A DNA stretch of 64,000 bases from Ectocarpus siliculosus (GCA_000310025.1 FN649729.1:923014-987013), one strand, 5' to 3'. Shown: positions 22,964 to 36,381, counted from the first letter of the stretch. Translations and numbers: made by a program. Notes: generated from the sequence alone by a model not told the origin.

Positions 22964-25900
22964 TCAATAGTTGCCTAGAAAACAACCAAGTCTTTGAATA
23001 GGCCTTCCATCGCCCCGCCCGCCCCCGTCCCTACATGAAACCTCCCCGGTATGCAAAAGAACATAGCAGTCGTCCTTCTGTGCAAGACATAAGTCGTCGT
23101 GGCTGACAGACCCCAAGGACAAAGGCCTACAGATCGCCCCTCCCTCTCCCGCCCGGTGATTCACCATTGCAGCCCCAAGCTCCTGTCCACCCTCCTCCGC
23201 CTCCTCGACGGCGTCAGTAAGCCAGGGATGCTGCAGGGCTTGCTCTGTCGTAAGCCGAGTGTCTGGGTCAACTCTAAGTAGATCCAACACAAAGTCCATC
23301 GCGTTCTGCGACACAGATCTCCAGCAAGCCTTTGGGTACGGCAGAGAAAACACATGATGGAGGAGAGTTTCCGGGGCAACGAACTCACCACTTGGAGAAT
23401 ATGGAGAACAGTCACGGATGTCGCCCTAGCAGTGTTGTGCACTACTCGAGCAATTGTAATGACCATGGAAGGGCCCAGGTAACCAGAGAGTGTGCCACAC
23501 GACCACCGTGTGGTGCAGCTGTACACACCACATTTTTGTACGATATCATAGGAACATCCGCGCTGTGTGCACGAGAGCCTGCTTACGTCTTCAAAGCTGA
23601 CCCGCCCCTTCTTGATGAGGCGAAATAGCTTCTCCGTCCTTGAGGAATTGAACGGAGGGAAGCCGCAGAGCAAGATATGTGTCACTACTCCGACACCCCA
23701 GCAGTCAACCTGTTTCGGCAACATGTGCGGGGGGAATGTCGTACGAGGACTTGCTTCTCGGTGAAAAGAACTGCTTTGCAGAGCATGATCGAGAGCGGGA
23801 ACGATAGCAAGAGCGCGGAGTCAATATTTCGACCCAAACCGATGTAGAAAACACTGAAAGGCCGTTCTTATTCTCCTCATCGAACCTTGCAACTACAGCA
23901 GCTACAGCCCCAGCACTACTTGTTGGTGTAACGTTGTCTACACAAGCGCGCACTATGCAAGCTGAGCCAGTGCCGGAAACAGCTACGCTTCCACGTGTTT
24001 TCTTTTTGGCACACCTGCGTGCCGTGAGGCATCAGTCTAATGCTCTCCGGTGCCATGTAGCTGGGGCCGGCCATCCCGAAAGGAAAAGGCGTGCGATCGC
24101 GAAGGAGGGGTGCGGGAAGGGACAGCAGGGCGAGACTGATTCGAGAAAGGAAAACAATGAGAAGAAACAGCTAGAGCGCACGCAGGTACAATGGAGCCTA
24201 GCTGGCGTAAACTAGGTAGAGAAACTGCTGCGTGGAGAAAAGGGACTCTCTGCTACCAGCTATCTCCTCTGCGCTGCCAGATATGACCACGTTTGTGTTG
24301 GGTATGGAACAATATAGCAGCAGACGGATTTTTTTCGTTGCTCGGGAGTACATTTCGGAGTGTCAAAGCCACTACATAAATACTGGTTGACCCGGACAAC
24401 TAGATACGACATTCCTCACGCAGCGTCCGTGAGAGCAACCTGTTGCTAGTGTTGTGGAAGCTGTTGTCTTCGCATTAACAACCGTCCAGCAGCACCCTTG
24501 CCCTCCGCGAACACATCCTATTCAGAGACTGGCCCAAGAAGAATTCCGCCAAAGTTTGGACGGGTACCAATCGTGTTGGGTATCGCGACTATCGTACTGT
24601 TGGGGGTGGCCAACAATATTGCATCCAACAGACTCGGCAGCCGTTTTTCGATGTCCCAACCAATCGCAAACCAACCGGGATTCAGGCTCCCAGTCAATAC
24701 GACCATAGCAAGAGCGAAGACCAACAAAGCAAGAGCGAAGAAACATCTGGCCTTCCCGCCCACCTTGGAGTGCCACACGGAGTACCGGCAATAAGACCCC
24801 GCTCAACGCTTCGAGCCAATCCAAAATCAGTAAGCTGGCCGATAAATCGACCGACCGAGCCCAGAAGAAACGATGGGGGAGCACGCCGGGAAGAGAGGAC
24901 GGACGGCGGGGCGGGGTCGATATTAGAGACAGGGTCCATGCAGGAAGCTTCAGGTGGAACTCGCATGAGTAACAACGTCCTCGAACATTGCGAAACGACG
25001 TGAGGAGCCTAAACGGTGAGTTGTATCAGACAGAGACACTAGTGGTCGGCAAGTTTCCCCATCTTTTCGATGGGTTCAGGCTTCTTCACAACCAGGGACT
25101 ACTTGTAGTGGCACCGCCAACCGACCAGCCACTAGGTGATTTCTACCAAGATCCTTGTTCTCGTCTCCGGAATAGGATCAACCAGGGTAAAACAAAGCAA
25201 CGGTAGACGGCTGTTTTCGGGTAAAATAAGATACCAGCATCTTCGTCTTGCATAGCCCCGAGGAGAAGATTCAGAATGGCATTGCAGCACCCCCACCCTA
25301 GTTATTAGGTACCATTGGATACGTGGAATATCTCGACGAGGTAGGCAGGGCCGCCGTACGGGTTATGTTGTAGTCAACCTATGCAGACTGAAATAGCTAC
25401 AATTCTTCGAGAGCACAAAGTCGCAAGGGATAACAATTTATGCATTGTATAAGCAAAACGTTGTCGTGTGGTGAATCGGTTTAAAATCGCGTTATAAACA
25501 TGTTTCGGCTGTCTTCGCGGGCCTGAGCGTGAAAATCTTCTGATCACCACGACCCTGTCGCGGGCTCTAGACTCGAAGCGCGAGTCGTGCAGCACCATAT
25601 GAAGTACGTTCAAATCTCCGATTTCGCAACTGCATCTGGGCGAACTAATGCGGTGCTGTCAGTTTCTTAAGAACCGCGCCACGCATTGAACAAGATTTTA
25701 GCGGAGAACGTCGCGTCATTAATTTGACGGCAAATTGCATTAATTTGACGGCAAATTGTTTCGTCTATGCAGATGACATCGTGGTGCTGTTTGTGTTTGG
25801 GCGGCGATGGTGTTGTTATCTCTTTGGGCGGTGCTAGAGTAGTTGGTCATGTAGATGTAGATTCTACGCCACGTTCATGTTTTGCCTGTGGAAAGTGATC

Positions 25901-28900
25901 GCCTCGCTGGCTGGGAGTTTGGGCGTTCATGTGCCAACTGCACGATTCTTCACGCATACACACGTCCCAAATGCACGATGCAAAAATCGGCCTAGCATTT
26001 TCTACATGCATCTTCCTCGTGATCTACTTTTCGGCGGCGGCTACGGTAGTTTCTCTCCTGATGCCTTTGAGCGGGACACAGTCTCTCTGGAACTTGAGTA
26101 TTGTCATGAGCAAACTACCAGATGCGCCCCACGGAACTCGTGTGCGGGTTTCTACGCTTGGGTGCTGCAGCTTCGCCCTGTAGACTATCGGATAAGCCTT
26201 GTTCGCATAGCGGGGAAGGGTTATTGCTTTTGATGTGATGCTCGCATGTACTGTGCATTTGCGGGCAGCAACTACCGTAAATGTTTCGTCATGCTCTGTC
26301 ATTTGGGCGGCGAAATAGTCTCCGTAGAATCTGGGAACGTAAGTATTGGTCATGCTCTATTGTTTGGGCGATGGCATAGTCTCCCTGGAATCTGGAACTT
26401 TTTCGGTCCGCCATATTATTATTACTACAAGATGCAACACCCTGTGGACACACACCGGAAAAAATCGCGCACGAATACACAAAAAAATTGGAGAACTGCC
26501 GTAATAGTATCTGCAAATGAACGGCCGCACTCAGATTCATCTATGGCTGATTTTATCATTTGGTAGCGTTACGGAAATTACCCATGAAGTCCGTGCGTAG
26601 AAGAGGTCTTTTCTGAAAGGAGCCCATTGCAAAAATCGACCCGCTTGGCATGCGTGTGTACACGCACGTATTCAACCCAGCACTTTTCACCATCAAAAGC
26701 ATCGAACGAATCACTTCAACGTCTTGAGAGCGACTGTTTCCTGCCTTGCCGTAAGGACGTAGACGTCGCGGCGCTCGAAGTCCGGAGCCCTTGTATGTGC
26801 TACATTCCTTATGGCAACGACCGAAACGCCAACCTCTACTTGTAGCACGACTTGAATCAATGTCCATCAACTCCAGCGCTGCCTTTCCACTCACTTTAAC
26901 GGTGCGATCTTTGGCATCGAGGCTGGCAAACAAAATATTCTCCGGCTTGATGTCACGGTGCGCAATTTTCTGTGAGTGGCAATAGGCTAGCGCCTCAAGT
27001 AGGGACCGCATACAAGCCCGCGCGCTCTCCTCCGTGAACTTCCCTTCCGCTACAATCCGATCGAACAACTCGCCTCCCGGAACTTTCTCAAGGACCAGGA
27101 AAAAGGTCTGTGGTTCCTCATAGAAGTCAATAAACCTATGGCGAGCGCGGACAAAGAACCCCCGAATCAAGCACCGAGAGAGCGACAGGGAACAAAAAAC
27201 GTCGTTGGAGAAGCACGGACAAAAAAATTGTTTGTGGCCACGACACCATGGTCTTCGCCCGTACGAAACTAGCACAGAGTGCTTGTAAAGCGTCTGAGGA
27301 AGGGCAATCATGTACCCCCATTCTCGAAGCATTTTCGCCTGTAGAGGCACTGTCTAGGCGCGCACGTGAGTTTTACAGAACTCATGACTCTTTGATCCAG
27401 CTCCTGCCGTCGTGCCCAACACGAAGAGTTCCTGTTGTACTATTTGCCCAGAGGCACAGTTCACCTTTGGCAATATCGTGCGCCTTGGGCAACATACTGT
27501 AGTGAAACTTTGGAAAATGGGACGCAAGCAAATTTGGTAGCGAAATACGATAGGAATGGACCGGTGCTGAAAAATATTTTGATGATGCCAGGCGACACGT
27601 TGGAATTATCTCTGCATTTCCGCACCACGCCTGTAAAATTGAATTATTTCCTACATAGCTTCTGCTTGATGCCATCTTTTGTTGAACGTTTTCCCATGAG
27701 ATTCGTGGCGTTCATGTGATTACTTCGCTTTTCAAACTTGACGGTTTTCGCAGCTGAACGCCCCCGATAGTCACTCTTGACCGAGAGCCCCTTGTTGACG
27801 CCCTCGAAGCGTGTGCACATTCGGGCAATTCTGTGCGTTCAGACTGTCTCTCGGTGACATTCTAGCGACGGGAATGCCACGCAGACGTTCGCGAGCCCTC
27901 TACCGGTGATTCTGGCGAGCGAGCTGGGTGCTTGCTGTTATTTGACGCCCGGTTCTACGAGGCGCTACGGTTACAATCAGCTCGGTACAACTTCCCAACG
28001 AGAAGATTTGTGCTTCGTGCCAAATGGCTGGCAGCGTAATGAAAAAAACGTTTCAAAAAACTCGTACAGCGGCAGTTTCGCCTTAGTTTGTTCAAACGTG
28101 CACATATCTCCCTCCGGAGAGACTAGTCGTGGTCTCGTTTCGTCTACAGTAGACCAGTGTCCGCCGTTGAAGAAAAACCCAGAGCAATCAGGCGGAGCCT
28201 TGGGGTCACCTGCTATCGCCACGGTCCGTCGAGTACGAAAGAACCAAGTAGGGTACTAGTGCGTTTGCAATTACCTTACGACTTGATGGTGGTCAAGACG
28301 TCGAAGAGTATCCACCTCCTGTGCCAAGGCGTCCATATCTTTGACTGCATCCCGCGATATCACCTTCACAGCGAGTACCTCCCCATCTGGCTTGTGCGTA
28401 CCTACAGGTGTCGTCAATCAACCAATCAGTGCAAATAGCCTTTTGTAAGGTACTGCAGATGCAGTCCATGGCTAAACTTAAAGCGTTTGGCCCATAGATG
28501 GGCAAAACCAAGGGTAACGAGATGCAGGAAAGCACGACACAATCTCCTCCTAATGCACGCACTTCTCAAACCACCACCAAGAGTGTGTCCGGGTGTAAGC
28601 GATCGGAAGCGATGAGGCGCCTCGCTCCTAGACACTCTCTGATCTGTTCCCAGTCCAAGCCACGACCTCCTCGTATGTGCAAAACAAGGCTCACCTTCTC
28701 GTACCACTCCAAAGCCCCCCATGCCCAGCACCTCACCCAACGTGTATCTATTCGTGAACGGTTGCCCGTACCCTCTTGGTCGATAACCCAACATCTTCAA
28801 TATCTTTTCATGGGGCTTCCAGTAGACAAGTGGAGCCGCCGCATCTTCAGGGACGTCAGATGACTTCGCTCCTGAAGTTCGAGCTCCGTCGAACCCAAGG

Positions 28901-29319
28901 AACTTAGTTAGCTTTCTCGCAATAGAAACACGCTCCTGCGGTCTCGAGCCGTTGACTGATGATCGAGGTGGCGTGGGCCGGCTTGGAATAACTGCGACGC
29001 GCTCGGCATCTTGCTTGCCGCTTGTTGCATCCTTGACTTGTTGTGTATCTTCTCTCGGGAGAGAGGCCCCACCAGCAGGGCTTGGGCTGCTCTTGCTCCC
29101 ACGAATCAATCCCACTATTCGCCTAGAAGCCTCTCGTGCATAATTGCCCCGGCTGGGAGCCGTGGCAGCGTCGAGAGCAAGGGCATTCGGAAACGCGTCG
29201 TTTGCTTCAGATCCGTAATCGGACGAGAGGCATGGCTCTCGTGGGGGCCCCCTCCCTGATGGTTGATGCACGTCAATTGCAGGCAGCGGAGTTTCAACAG
29301 GTGGCAGAGACACATCCAT
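22964..29319 (-). CDS. CaMK/CDPK-type serine/threonine protein kinase, no EF hands
   Basis: Seven exons: 28695-29319, 28275-28401, 26895-27135, 24764-24834, 24015-24060, 23587-23709, 22964-23329, all phase-consistent, giving 532 residues. A basic, Ser/Pro-rich N-terminus of about 190 residues precedes the kinase domain. Visible motifs are the glycine loop LGMGGFGVV (198-206), VAIK-type lysine in LAVKVI (K221), EEPQTFFLVLE, HRDIKPEN (310-317), DFG (334-336), CGTPSYMAPES across a 46-nt exon, VDCWGVGVV, and RLTTEQALQHPWL. The hydrophobic stretch and GGELFDRIV are typical of calcium/calmodulin- and calcium-dependent kinases. The 80-residue tail has a Glu-rich stretch and no calcium-binding loop, so this is a CDPK-like catalytic domain without its usual sensor. 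An unfound 3' exon is possible, but a stop at 22964 closes the present model. All catalytic residues are present, so the kinase should be active. Confidence 0.88.
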
Positions 29320-29583
29320 CGTTCATGGCCACGGCGAGAGCGGAACGTGTTTGCCAGTGTTGGGACGGCTGATGCGTACTACAGCAGCAACTCTTGGTTG
29401 GATGTAAAAGACGAAGAGGCGGCGCAACGTGTGCCGGTTCGACTTGAGCAAACCAGTGCTACAACTTTGATGTTGTCGTGTAGAGGACACAAGTCTAGTA
29501 GTAAATGGAGTGTAACGTCATTGCAACATCACTATCGGGAACCGGTGTCATGAGGAACATATGTCGCGTAACCCCCCCCCCCC

Positions 29584-29673
29584 GGAGAGCCTGGTCCGGT
29601 GAGAACCCGGCGTGCTCCGTCCCGGCTTTGTAGGGATGCGAGGTCAATGGTCTAACGACTACGGCATGCACGA
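29584..29673 (-). repeat. Dispersed 90-bp repeat, copy B2
   Basis: Reverse complement of 20424-20512 with only a few differences. It is bordered by a C run at 29571-29583 and a shorter C run near 29674. Both copies sit next to G/C homopolymers, which suggests that the homopolymer belongs to the element's end. Confidence 0.8.
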
Positions 29674-30239
29674 CCCCCCGGACTTTCGTGAGGGAGATTC
29701 CTACAGAGAGGCCGTAGATGTTACGCTTGAGAGTACGAGGGAGGGCCACGAAGTTAGGAAGTGCTTTTGGGCACGCCGATCGATGCGCTGACCAAAACAC
29801 ACCACTGCCTATAGACCTAAGATAGCTGGCCACGAAAATATTACCAGAACAAGCGCTCAGGACGCGGCGGGCTACCGCCCCCCCCCCGTCCTTCGTTCGC
29901 TCCACCGCTCTCCTTGTAAGGTGGACACGAACGTTAATAATGAGAGACGTCAAATGCATACCAAGTGGGACGCTACTTCCTGGTTGGAAAGATTCTTTTC
30001 TTCGATAGAGATGGATTCGTTGGGTCATATATTGATGAAAAAAAAATGAAAAAAGATGTGAATATCTGCCGCAGAAGACATGGATGAATGGAGCTGTAAA
30101 GTCACCAATAATAATTGATGTGATGATGAGTTTGACGCCCTCTTCTAAAAAAAACACGATGGAACAAAGAGTAAGCAAAGAATGGTATATGATTCTTCGT
30201 ACGTACGTATTCGCACGGGCCAGAAAAAAAATCATTCCC

Positions 30240-30345
30240 TCGAAACCGTAGACATACAGGCACTTTCTGACGCTATGAATTCATTGCTAATCTGTCTCAG
30301 ACTCTTTTCTATGATAGAGGAGATGGATTCGTTGTATCATATTAA
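30240..30345 (+). repeat. Dispersed repeat C, copy 1
   Basis: Contains gtagacatacaggcac, ctgacgctatgaattcattg, and ends gagatggattcgttgtatcatatt. The reverse complement recurs at 36262-36365 and 36382-36497. The terminal motif gatagagatggattcgtt alone recurs near 30004 and 57672. Confidence 0.8.
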
Positions 30346-31008
30346 GAAAAAAAAAAAATCTGAACACCACCACCATCTTGACAGCATTGATTGGTGATGG
30401 GTGGACAAAGCTTTTCACGCATAAGAGCACCCACAGATTCGTATAAATCGCTCTGCGCGTCGGAGATAGATGTGAGGATTGGTGTGGGTAGAAGAAACAC
30501 ATACATACATACACTCAGCAGCACTGGCTGGCAGGGTGCATGCAGGCTGGATGGAAGACACACCACGCAAAACATCAACCGCTCTACGCAACAAACCCCG
30601 ACACGAAATACAAAAATTTTGATTCGGAGCGGAACACCGCGGTGTCTCGTCCAATCAGCGTCGTGAATCTTTATCGTGACGGAACAGCAGCACAGATAGA
30701 CGCAGGTAGGTGCGAACGGCTCCGTCTTTGGCGGTGCGGGCAGCTCGCCGTGCACAGCGCACATTGAGCCCACAACGGCGGGATCTTGCGGAGAGAGGGC
30801 GTCCCGCGGGCTCCGCGAAGAGGGAGGCCGAACGGTGTCCGGCGGCGGGTTGGCCGCGCCCGTGAATTTTTCGTCTCGGTTTTAGAGTTGGGCTAATTCC
30901 CCCGCTGCGCTGTCAGGCGTCGAGTTTGAGCTTGAGTGAATAATAGATACCTCTATAATAGATACCTCTATATGTTTGTTCGATAATCACAGCTGCCGTA
31001 TGAAGCAC

Positions 31009-31010
<2 letters not shown>

Positions 31011-31041
<31 letters not shown>

Positions 31042-31061
31042 GACAGAGAGAGAGAGACAGA
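31011..31061 (+). repeat. GA-rich microsatellite
   Basis: AG dinucleotides with occasional C interruptions (agacagag). Just upstream, near 30942-30972, the 17-base unit aatagatacctctata is repeated twice. Confidence 0.9.
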
Positions 31062-31227
31062 GCTTCAAGGGGGAGAAGGAGCGAGGCAAACGTGCTGGTC
31101 CTAAGAGATTTTCGGTTTTTTAGAGAGCAGTGAAGAGATGAACGTTCCCACACAAAGTACTTCAGGAGAGGATAAGATTTTCTGTGCTGTGTGAAAAAAT
31201 ACGCGAATTGAGTTGTTACGAAATTGG

Positions 31228-32360
31228 ATACCAACAGCTGTGACAACCCGCATGCCTTGGACTGAGGGAACGCGTGTTTCCATGTCTTTGCACGTATCCA
31301 GAATGAATGCAAGAAAGACTGTTCGGGAAGAGAGATAAACAAGCAGCACGCCCTGCACAAATCGCTCCTTCCATCCCTCTATGCGCGCGCGAATGTACAA
31401 GAACAACGAATGTTTCCCCCGAAACGCGGCGTATGTACATACTGATGAAATAAAAAATAGTGTTTCCCTCGAAACGCGGCGAATAGTCTATCGCGGAGCA
31501 CACGTACGTGTCGTTCCGACGAGAACGAAATCCACTACATTTTGCGCGCGCGTAACATAGTTAAATTGAAACCGTCGTTTTGCGGCGAAAAAGCTTTCGT
31601 GACCCTGTCGTTGGCAGGGTAATCGCGGGGAGGGAGGCAACTTACACACGCACGAACTGGTCGAGATCGGAGTTAATAATGTACCATGGATGCATGGTAG
31701 GATGTGTTCCGACGAAGAAAAGAGAGAGTCATCAATCATCAGTTGTCAAGTTATTGGTATTCGTGCAACATGCGGTGGAACATACTTTGCGGTGCGCAAT
31801 GCGGTGGAACAAGAGGTTACCAATAGATAGTAGGAGAAACAGCTGTGACAAACCCGCATGTCTTGGACTGACTGATGGATCGCGTGTGTACCATGTCTTC
31901 GCACGCATCCAAAGTACGAGACTGTTCGGGAAGGAGAGAGATACACAAGCACGCCTGCTCAAATCGCTGCTGCTTCTATCCCTCTATGCGCGCGCGTATG
32001 TATGTACAACAACATTGTTTCCTCGACACGCGGCGAATAGTCTATCATCGCGGGGCACACGTTTCGAGATCAGGATAAACTACACTGTGCAATGGATTGG
32101 TGATGTATTTGTTCCGCAATATTTCGCGCGCGCGCGAAAATAAATTGAAACCGTCGTTTTGCGGGGAACATATTACTTCCTCGTCGGGAGGTTGCCGCAG
32201 TGTGGCCCGGACCTCTCGTTGGCAGGCAAACTTTGTAGGCACACAGCTATTCCAGCGTCGAAGCACTTGTCAATCCAGCTGTAGATTGGACGGGGCTTCA
32301 GTTCGGTGGAGGATAGGCAACGTTTAGGCACAACAAATCGATCGAGACCGGAGCAATTTG
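31228..32360 (+). repeat. Diverged tandem duplication with a unit of about 0.6 kb
   Basis: Copy 1 (about 31228-31670) and copy 2 (about 31834-32360) share, in order: cagctgtgacaaNcccgcatg, gactgttcgggaag, ccctctatgcgcgcgcg, cgcggcgaatagtctat, ttgaaaccgtcgttttgcgg, and tcgagaNcggag. Substitutions and indels are frequent, so the duplication is old. No domain is recognisable in any frame. Confidence 0.8.
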
Positions 32361-34612
32361 GTGTCGGCAGCACCTGCTGCATGCTCGTGTTTCGTGCTTG
32401 GCACCGACACAGCCAAACGTCAACAACGCAGAAGGCACCAATCAAGCTGAAACTTGCGGAGGGCTTCTAAAGAAGTGCAGGTCGGCCGATGGGGTGATTT
32501 CTCGCGTCTCGGGCGTTCGGCTCGAAACGTTCGTGGTTCAGGCTTTCGGACTGAAAGAGATCATTCATTCATCCTCCGTTCATTCATTCACCATTCACAT
32601 TTTTTTAATTTACCGTTCTGTGAGACCTCTAGAGACCGTATCGGTCTCTTTAAAGGAACAAGTTTTGACAAGTATTTATCGGAAAGATATTGCAGAACGA
32701 CAGCCAACCGATTGACTAGCGATGATATCACCAGTCAGCAGACTATTTATTTGCAACCTTAGCGTGGCGACAAAAGCGAGACGACAATAATTATGACCCA
32801 CAGAGTATTTCTTCTATCGTTTCGTTCGCAATCAATGCAAACTTCAACGCAGGGCTCTCGTTGCCCCGCGCATCTTCTAGCCACAAACAGACCTCGTTAA
32901 ACCCTATTCTTCGTACAAGTGTGTCAATACTATGTATGTATGTGTGGTAGTTATACTACGGCAAGAGCACTTGGTACGTTCCTCTCTCTTTCGAAGGAAC
33001 CCTTCTTCTTGCGATTTTGCTGGTGGGGAAACCTTTTCTGGCTGACTCTATCTCACTCGTGAGTGAGTGGGACACACACTTCAAATCTGCACGGTCGACG
33101 AGGGAAAGGGGCGGCTTCATGCAGACATCCTCGCCATAAAACAAACTTGCGGCTGACCTCTTTTTTTTTTTGCTGCATGTTTTGGGCACAAGCGCCGCAG
33201 GAGTAAAGAAACGTGTCGGGTAAAGAATGAAGTTGCAACACAGGCCACAATATTTGCAACTAGACCTACTACTGTAATAATGTACATATATATGCAGGTT
33301 AACGACGTTTGTTTGTTTGTTTTCCGCTCGCTGTGCGATAGACGGCAGTAACGATAAATAGTAAATTGTCGAGACCGATATGATGACGCGGAGAAGACCA
33401 AAGAAAGAGAGACCGATGACAACAACAACAGCAGGGAGAGGGACTGGAACTCATCGTGGAACGAGGGACACATCACGACGATCAGCCCGAGTAAGAAGAG
33501 GAGCCCACCATCAAGAGAAGAAGAGTGCAAAATAAGTGCCTGGTACGTTAACTACCGTGTACACACGTGTCACACAGACTACTGTGGAGCAGATGTCCAG
33601 GAAGAGCACCCCCACTCCTCCGAGCCCAACTTCAGGCATACATACGCGTGAGATGCATCAGCGTACTATTCAGCCAATAATCAATCAGCAGCAGCAGCAG
33701 CAGGATGAGCCACCGAAGGGCCTTTTTCTTGTGAACGGTTACGAAAACTAGCCAACACACGCGGTAGGAACCCTCCTGTCTCTGACGTGCAATCGGCCGG
33801 CGGTGGCCTACTCGCGCCTAGATATTTATGTAGATGTGCCGGTGGGGTCGTGTGTGTTTCGCGTCTCGAAGATGCGTGCGATCAAAGTGTGTTTCTTAGG
33901 CCTTCGTGGGCCGGGAACAGCAGGGAATTCGAACACTGAAAAAAAAGGGGGCACTCAACATCAGCTGACACGAGCTAATTGCGCCGCTTCCCTGTATCTA
34001 TCCAATTGCGCCGCTTCACTTTCTCTCCAACTCTCTCTCTCTCTCTCTCTCAGCTGACTGCAATTCCCTCATAAGCTCATCATTCCAACCATAAACCAAA
34101 CCTTCCTCACCACTTCTAGTCTCCATCTCATACACTTTTCATGACCTTGTTTGACGATATCTCAACCAGAACTAATTCCAACCCTGCTCCCAGAGCCATC
34201 ATTCGCAAGTCCATTCCATCACGCCTCAACATATATACTGCGATTAAACTACCCCAAGTCTTCTTTCACTGACCAAAACTAGGGTTGGCTTATATTGCAC
34301 GACATCTCTTCTGCAGTCTGAATAATGATGATCAATTTTACGAGCACACGTGTTTTTCATGTGGATTGCCTCGCTCGCCTAAGATACCACACCCCCTGAA
34401 CCAATTTTGTAAGCTCGGTTATGCTGCAGCAGCAGCAGCATAAAAAGAGCAGTGACGCAGTACCGACACTCGCGGTGTCGTAACCCTCTCGTTGAGAGCT
34501 CCCCAAATCGTGTCGTTCGATCTTGGCATGTCCTCTTCGTGGGGTAGTAAATAGGGGGCTTTGAAATTCGGTCCGGGGGTGCGTGGTATCTCATGCAAGA
34601 GAGACCTGTACT

Positions 34613-34679
34613 ACTACTGCTGTACACCGTAAGTCTGCCACTCTCTCTCTCTCTCTATGTGCTGCTGTACAGCAGTAGT
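34613..34679. mobile_element. 67-bp palindromic element with perfect 14-bp inverted ends
   Basis: Left end actactgctgtaca (34613-34626) is the exact reverse complement of tgtacagcagtagt (34666-34679), enclosing a CT run. Half-sites containing tactgctgta recur near 10556, 34757 (variant), 35281, 49284 and 61595, so this is a recurring short motif. It may be the end of a MITE family or a recombination site. Confidence 0.5.
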
Positions 34680-36261
34680 CAAGTGTTCTCATGGGATCGC
34701 TCAACTTGGCCGGTGGTGCCAGAGTGCCAAGCGTTATATTTTTTGTATAATTTGATACTATACTACTGCTGCATGTAGTATAGGTCAGGTGGTGTGAAAG
34801 ATCCTTCTCTTCGTTGATTGAGCTCATTCGCCTGTCAATAGCATGCATCAGTAGCCCAGTGCCCATCAAGCACCAAACGAACGGCGAGCTACTTAATTGT
34901 ACATAGCCAGCGAATCATGAATCAGGGATATTATAGACCCACAGGATCGCGGAAGGAAGAAGATGGCGGAACAAGTCTCATCGCGAGATGACGTGGCATA
35001 TATTGTCGGCTCTTGGCGACTGCAGCACAAGTGGGCAAATCATTATGGCACGAAGGGTTGAGGGGTTGGTGCGCCGGCGAGTAGGGACCGCGAAAAATGC
35101 GAACCACGAGAAAGAAGAGCTTTCCCATCGATTCTGTTGGAGACTGCAAGAAGAGGAGTCCAACGGCAAGTGGGAGGACGGACGTAAGGGTGGCCACGAG
35201 AGAGGAGACGGAAAGGCCAACGCCGGCGGCCGTTTTGAGGCGGAGAATCGGAATAAAATTATACTATTTCCGAGGAGATCTACTACTGCTGTACGCATAC
35301 CGCTGCATTCACCATTCTGTCACCAACACCATGCCATGACTGCAGCAGCAGCAACAGCGCTTTGGGAGGCCAAGCGTTAAGTCGAAGAGTACAGAGTGAA
35401 TCCGAAAACCGTCGATGTAGTGGGATTAGTGGGGAGTTGGTGGAGGAGTGATGGGCACGTGTACTGATGGAGAGACAGACGCACAGATCAAGAAAGCTAC
35501 TGCATGTGTTTAGCAGGTTTTACGCTCTGTTCGTGTTGCATCCGTACGACACTTGTTGTTGTCCATCGCAGCAGGAAATGAGAAGAAAATACAAAGGATT
35601 TGGTATCTACAACTGTATGATTCGAAGACCAGACCTACATGTAGAGTGAAGTCGAACACCAAATGACGAGTAGGCGGTAGCGAAAGTAGAGGACGTGGTA
35701 GACGAGTGGTAGGAGAAGGGTGTGCTCAGGTCGACTGATGAAAACGGAATAAATGCGAGCCGCGTGCGGCACCCAGTGCGGCACCGGCGAGTTTGTCGTG
35801 AAAAATCATCGTGAGTTTTTCTATCAAATAATGAAACTACAACCAAAGACTCTCCGCTATTTACTGCAGTCCAAAGTAGCAGTGAGTGAAGCCGAAGACT
35901 AACGAACTACGGGTCTGATAGACGGTAGCGAGAGTAGAGGGCGTGGCGGACGAGTGATGATCGGAGGAGGGCTGCCTGATCGGGATGACAAAGCGAGAGA
36001 GAAGATCTCTATCTTCTCGAGATGTCTATCTATGCATGTGTATGCACTGTATATCGGATTAGTTCCGAATTCCGAGAAGGTGTTTTTTTTTTTTTTGATA
36101 CATGGATAGGAAAATAAAAATCTTGCCCGTTTACCGTTCACCGTTCACCTATTAGTATACAATGCAACTCTGGTGTGAAGACGTGATACACATACATCCC
36201 TTCGGCTGGAGTGCAGTATCTCCTACTGACTGTGCTCCCATCTTTTTCTTTTTTTTTTTCT

Positions 36262-36365
36262 TAGTATGACACCACGAAACCATCTCTATCATAGAAAAGA
36301 GTCTGAGACAGAGTAGCAATGGATTCATAGCGTCAGAAAAGTACCTGTATGTCTACGATTTCCCA
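36262..36365 (-). repeat. Dispersed repeat C, copy 2
   Basis: Reverse complement of 30240-30345: it shares catctctatcatagaaaagagtctgagacagagtagcaatgg with few changes and ends in the same tacctgtatgtctacgattt block. Confidence 0.8.
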
Positions 36366-36381
36366 GACAGCATATTATTTC

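Noticed and set aside
31011-31061. Direct repeats resembling a CRISPR array
   Set aside because: Simple GA microsatellite without spacers. No array of repeats with unique spacers exists anywhere in the window.
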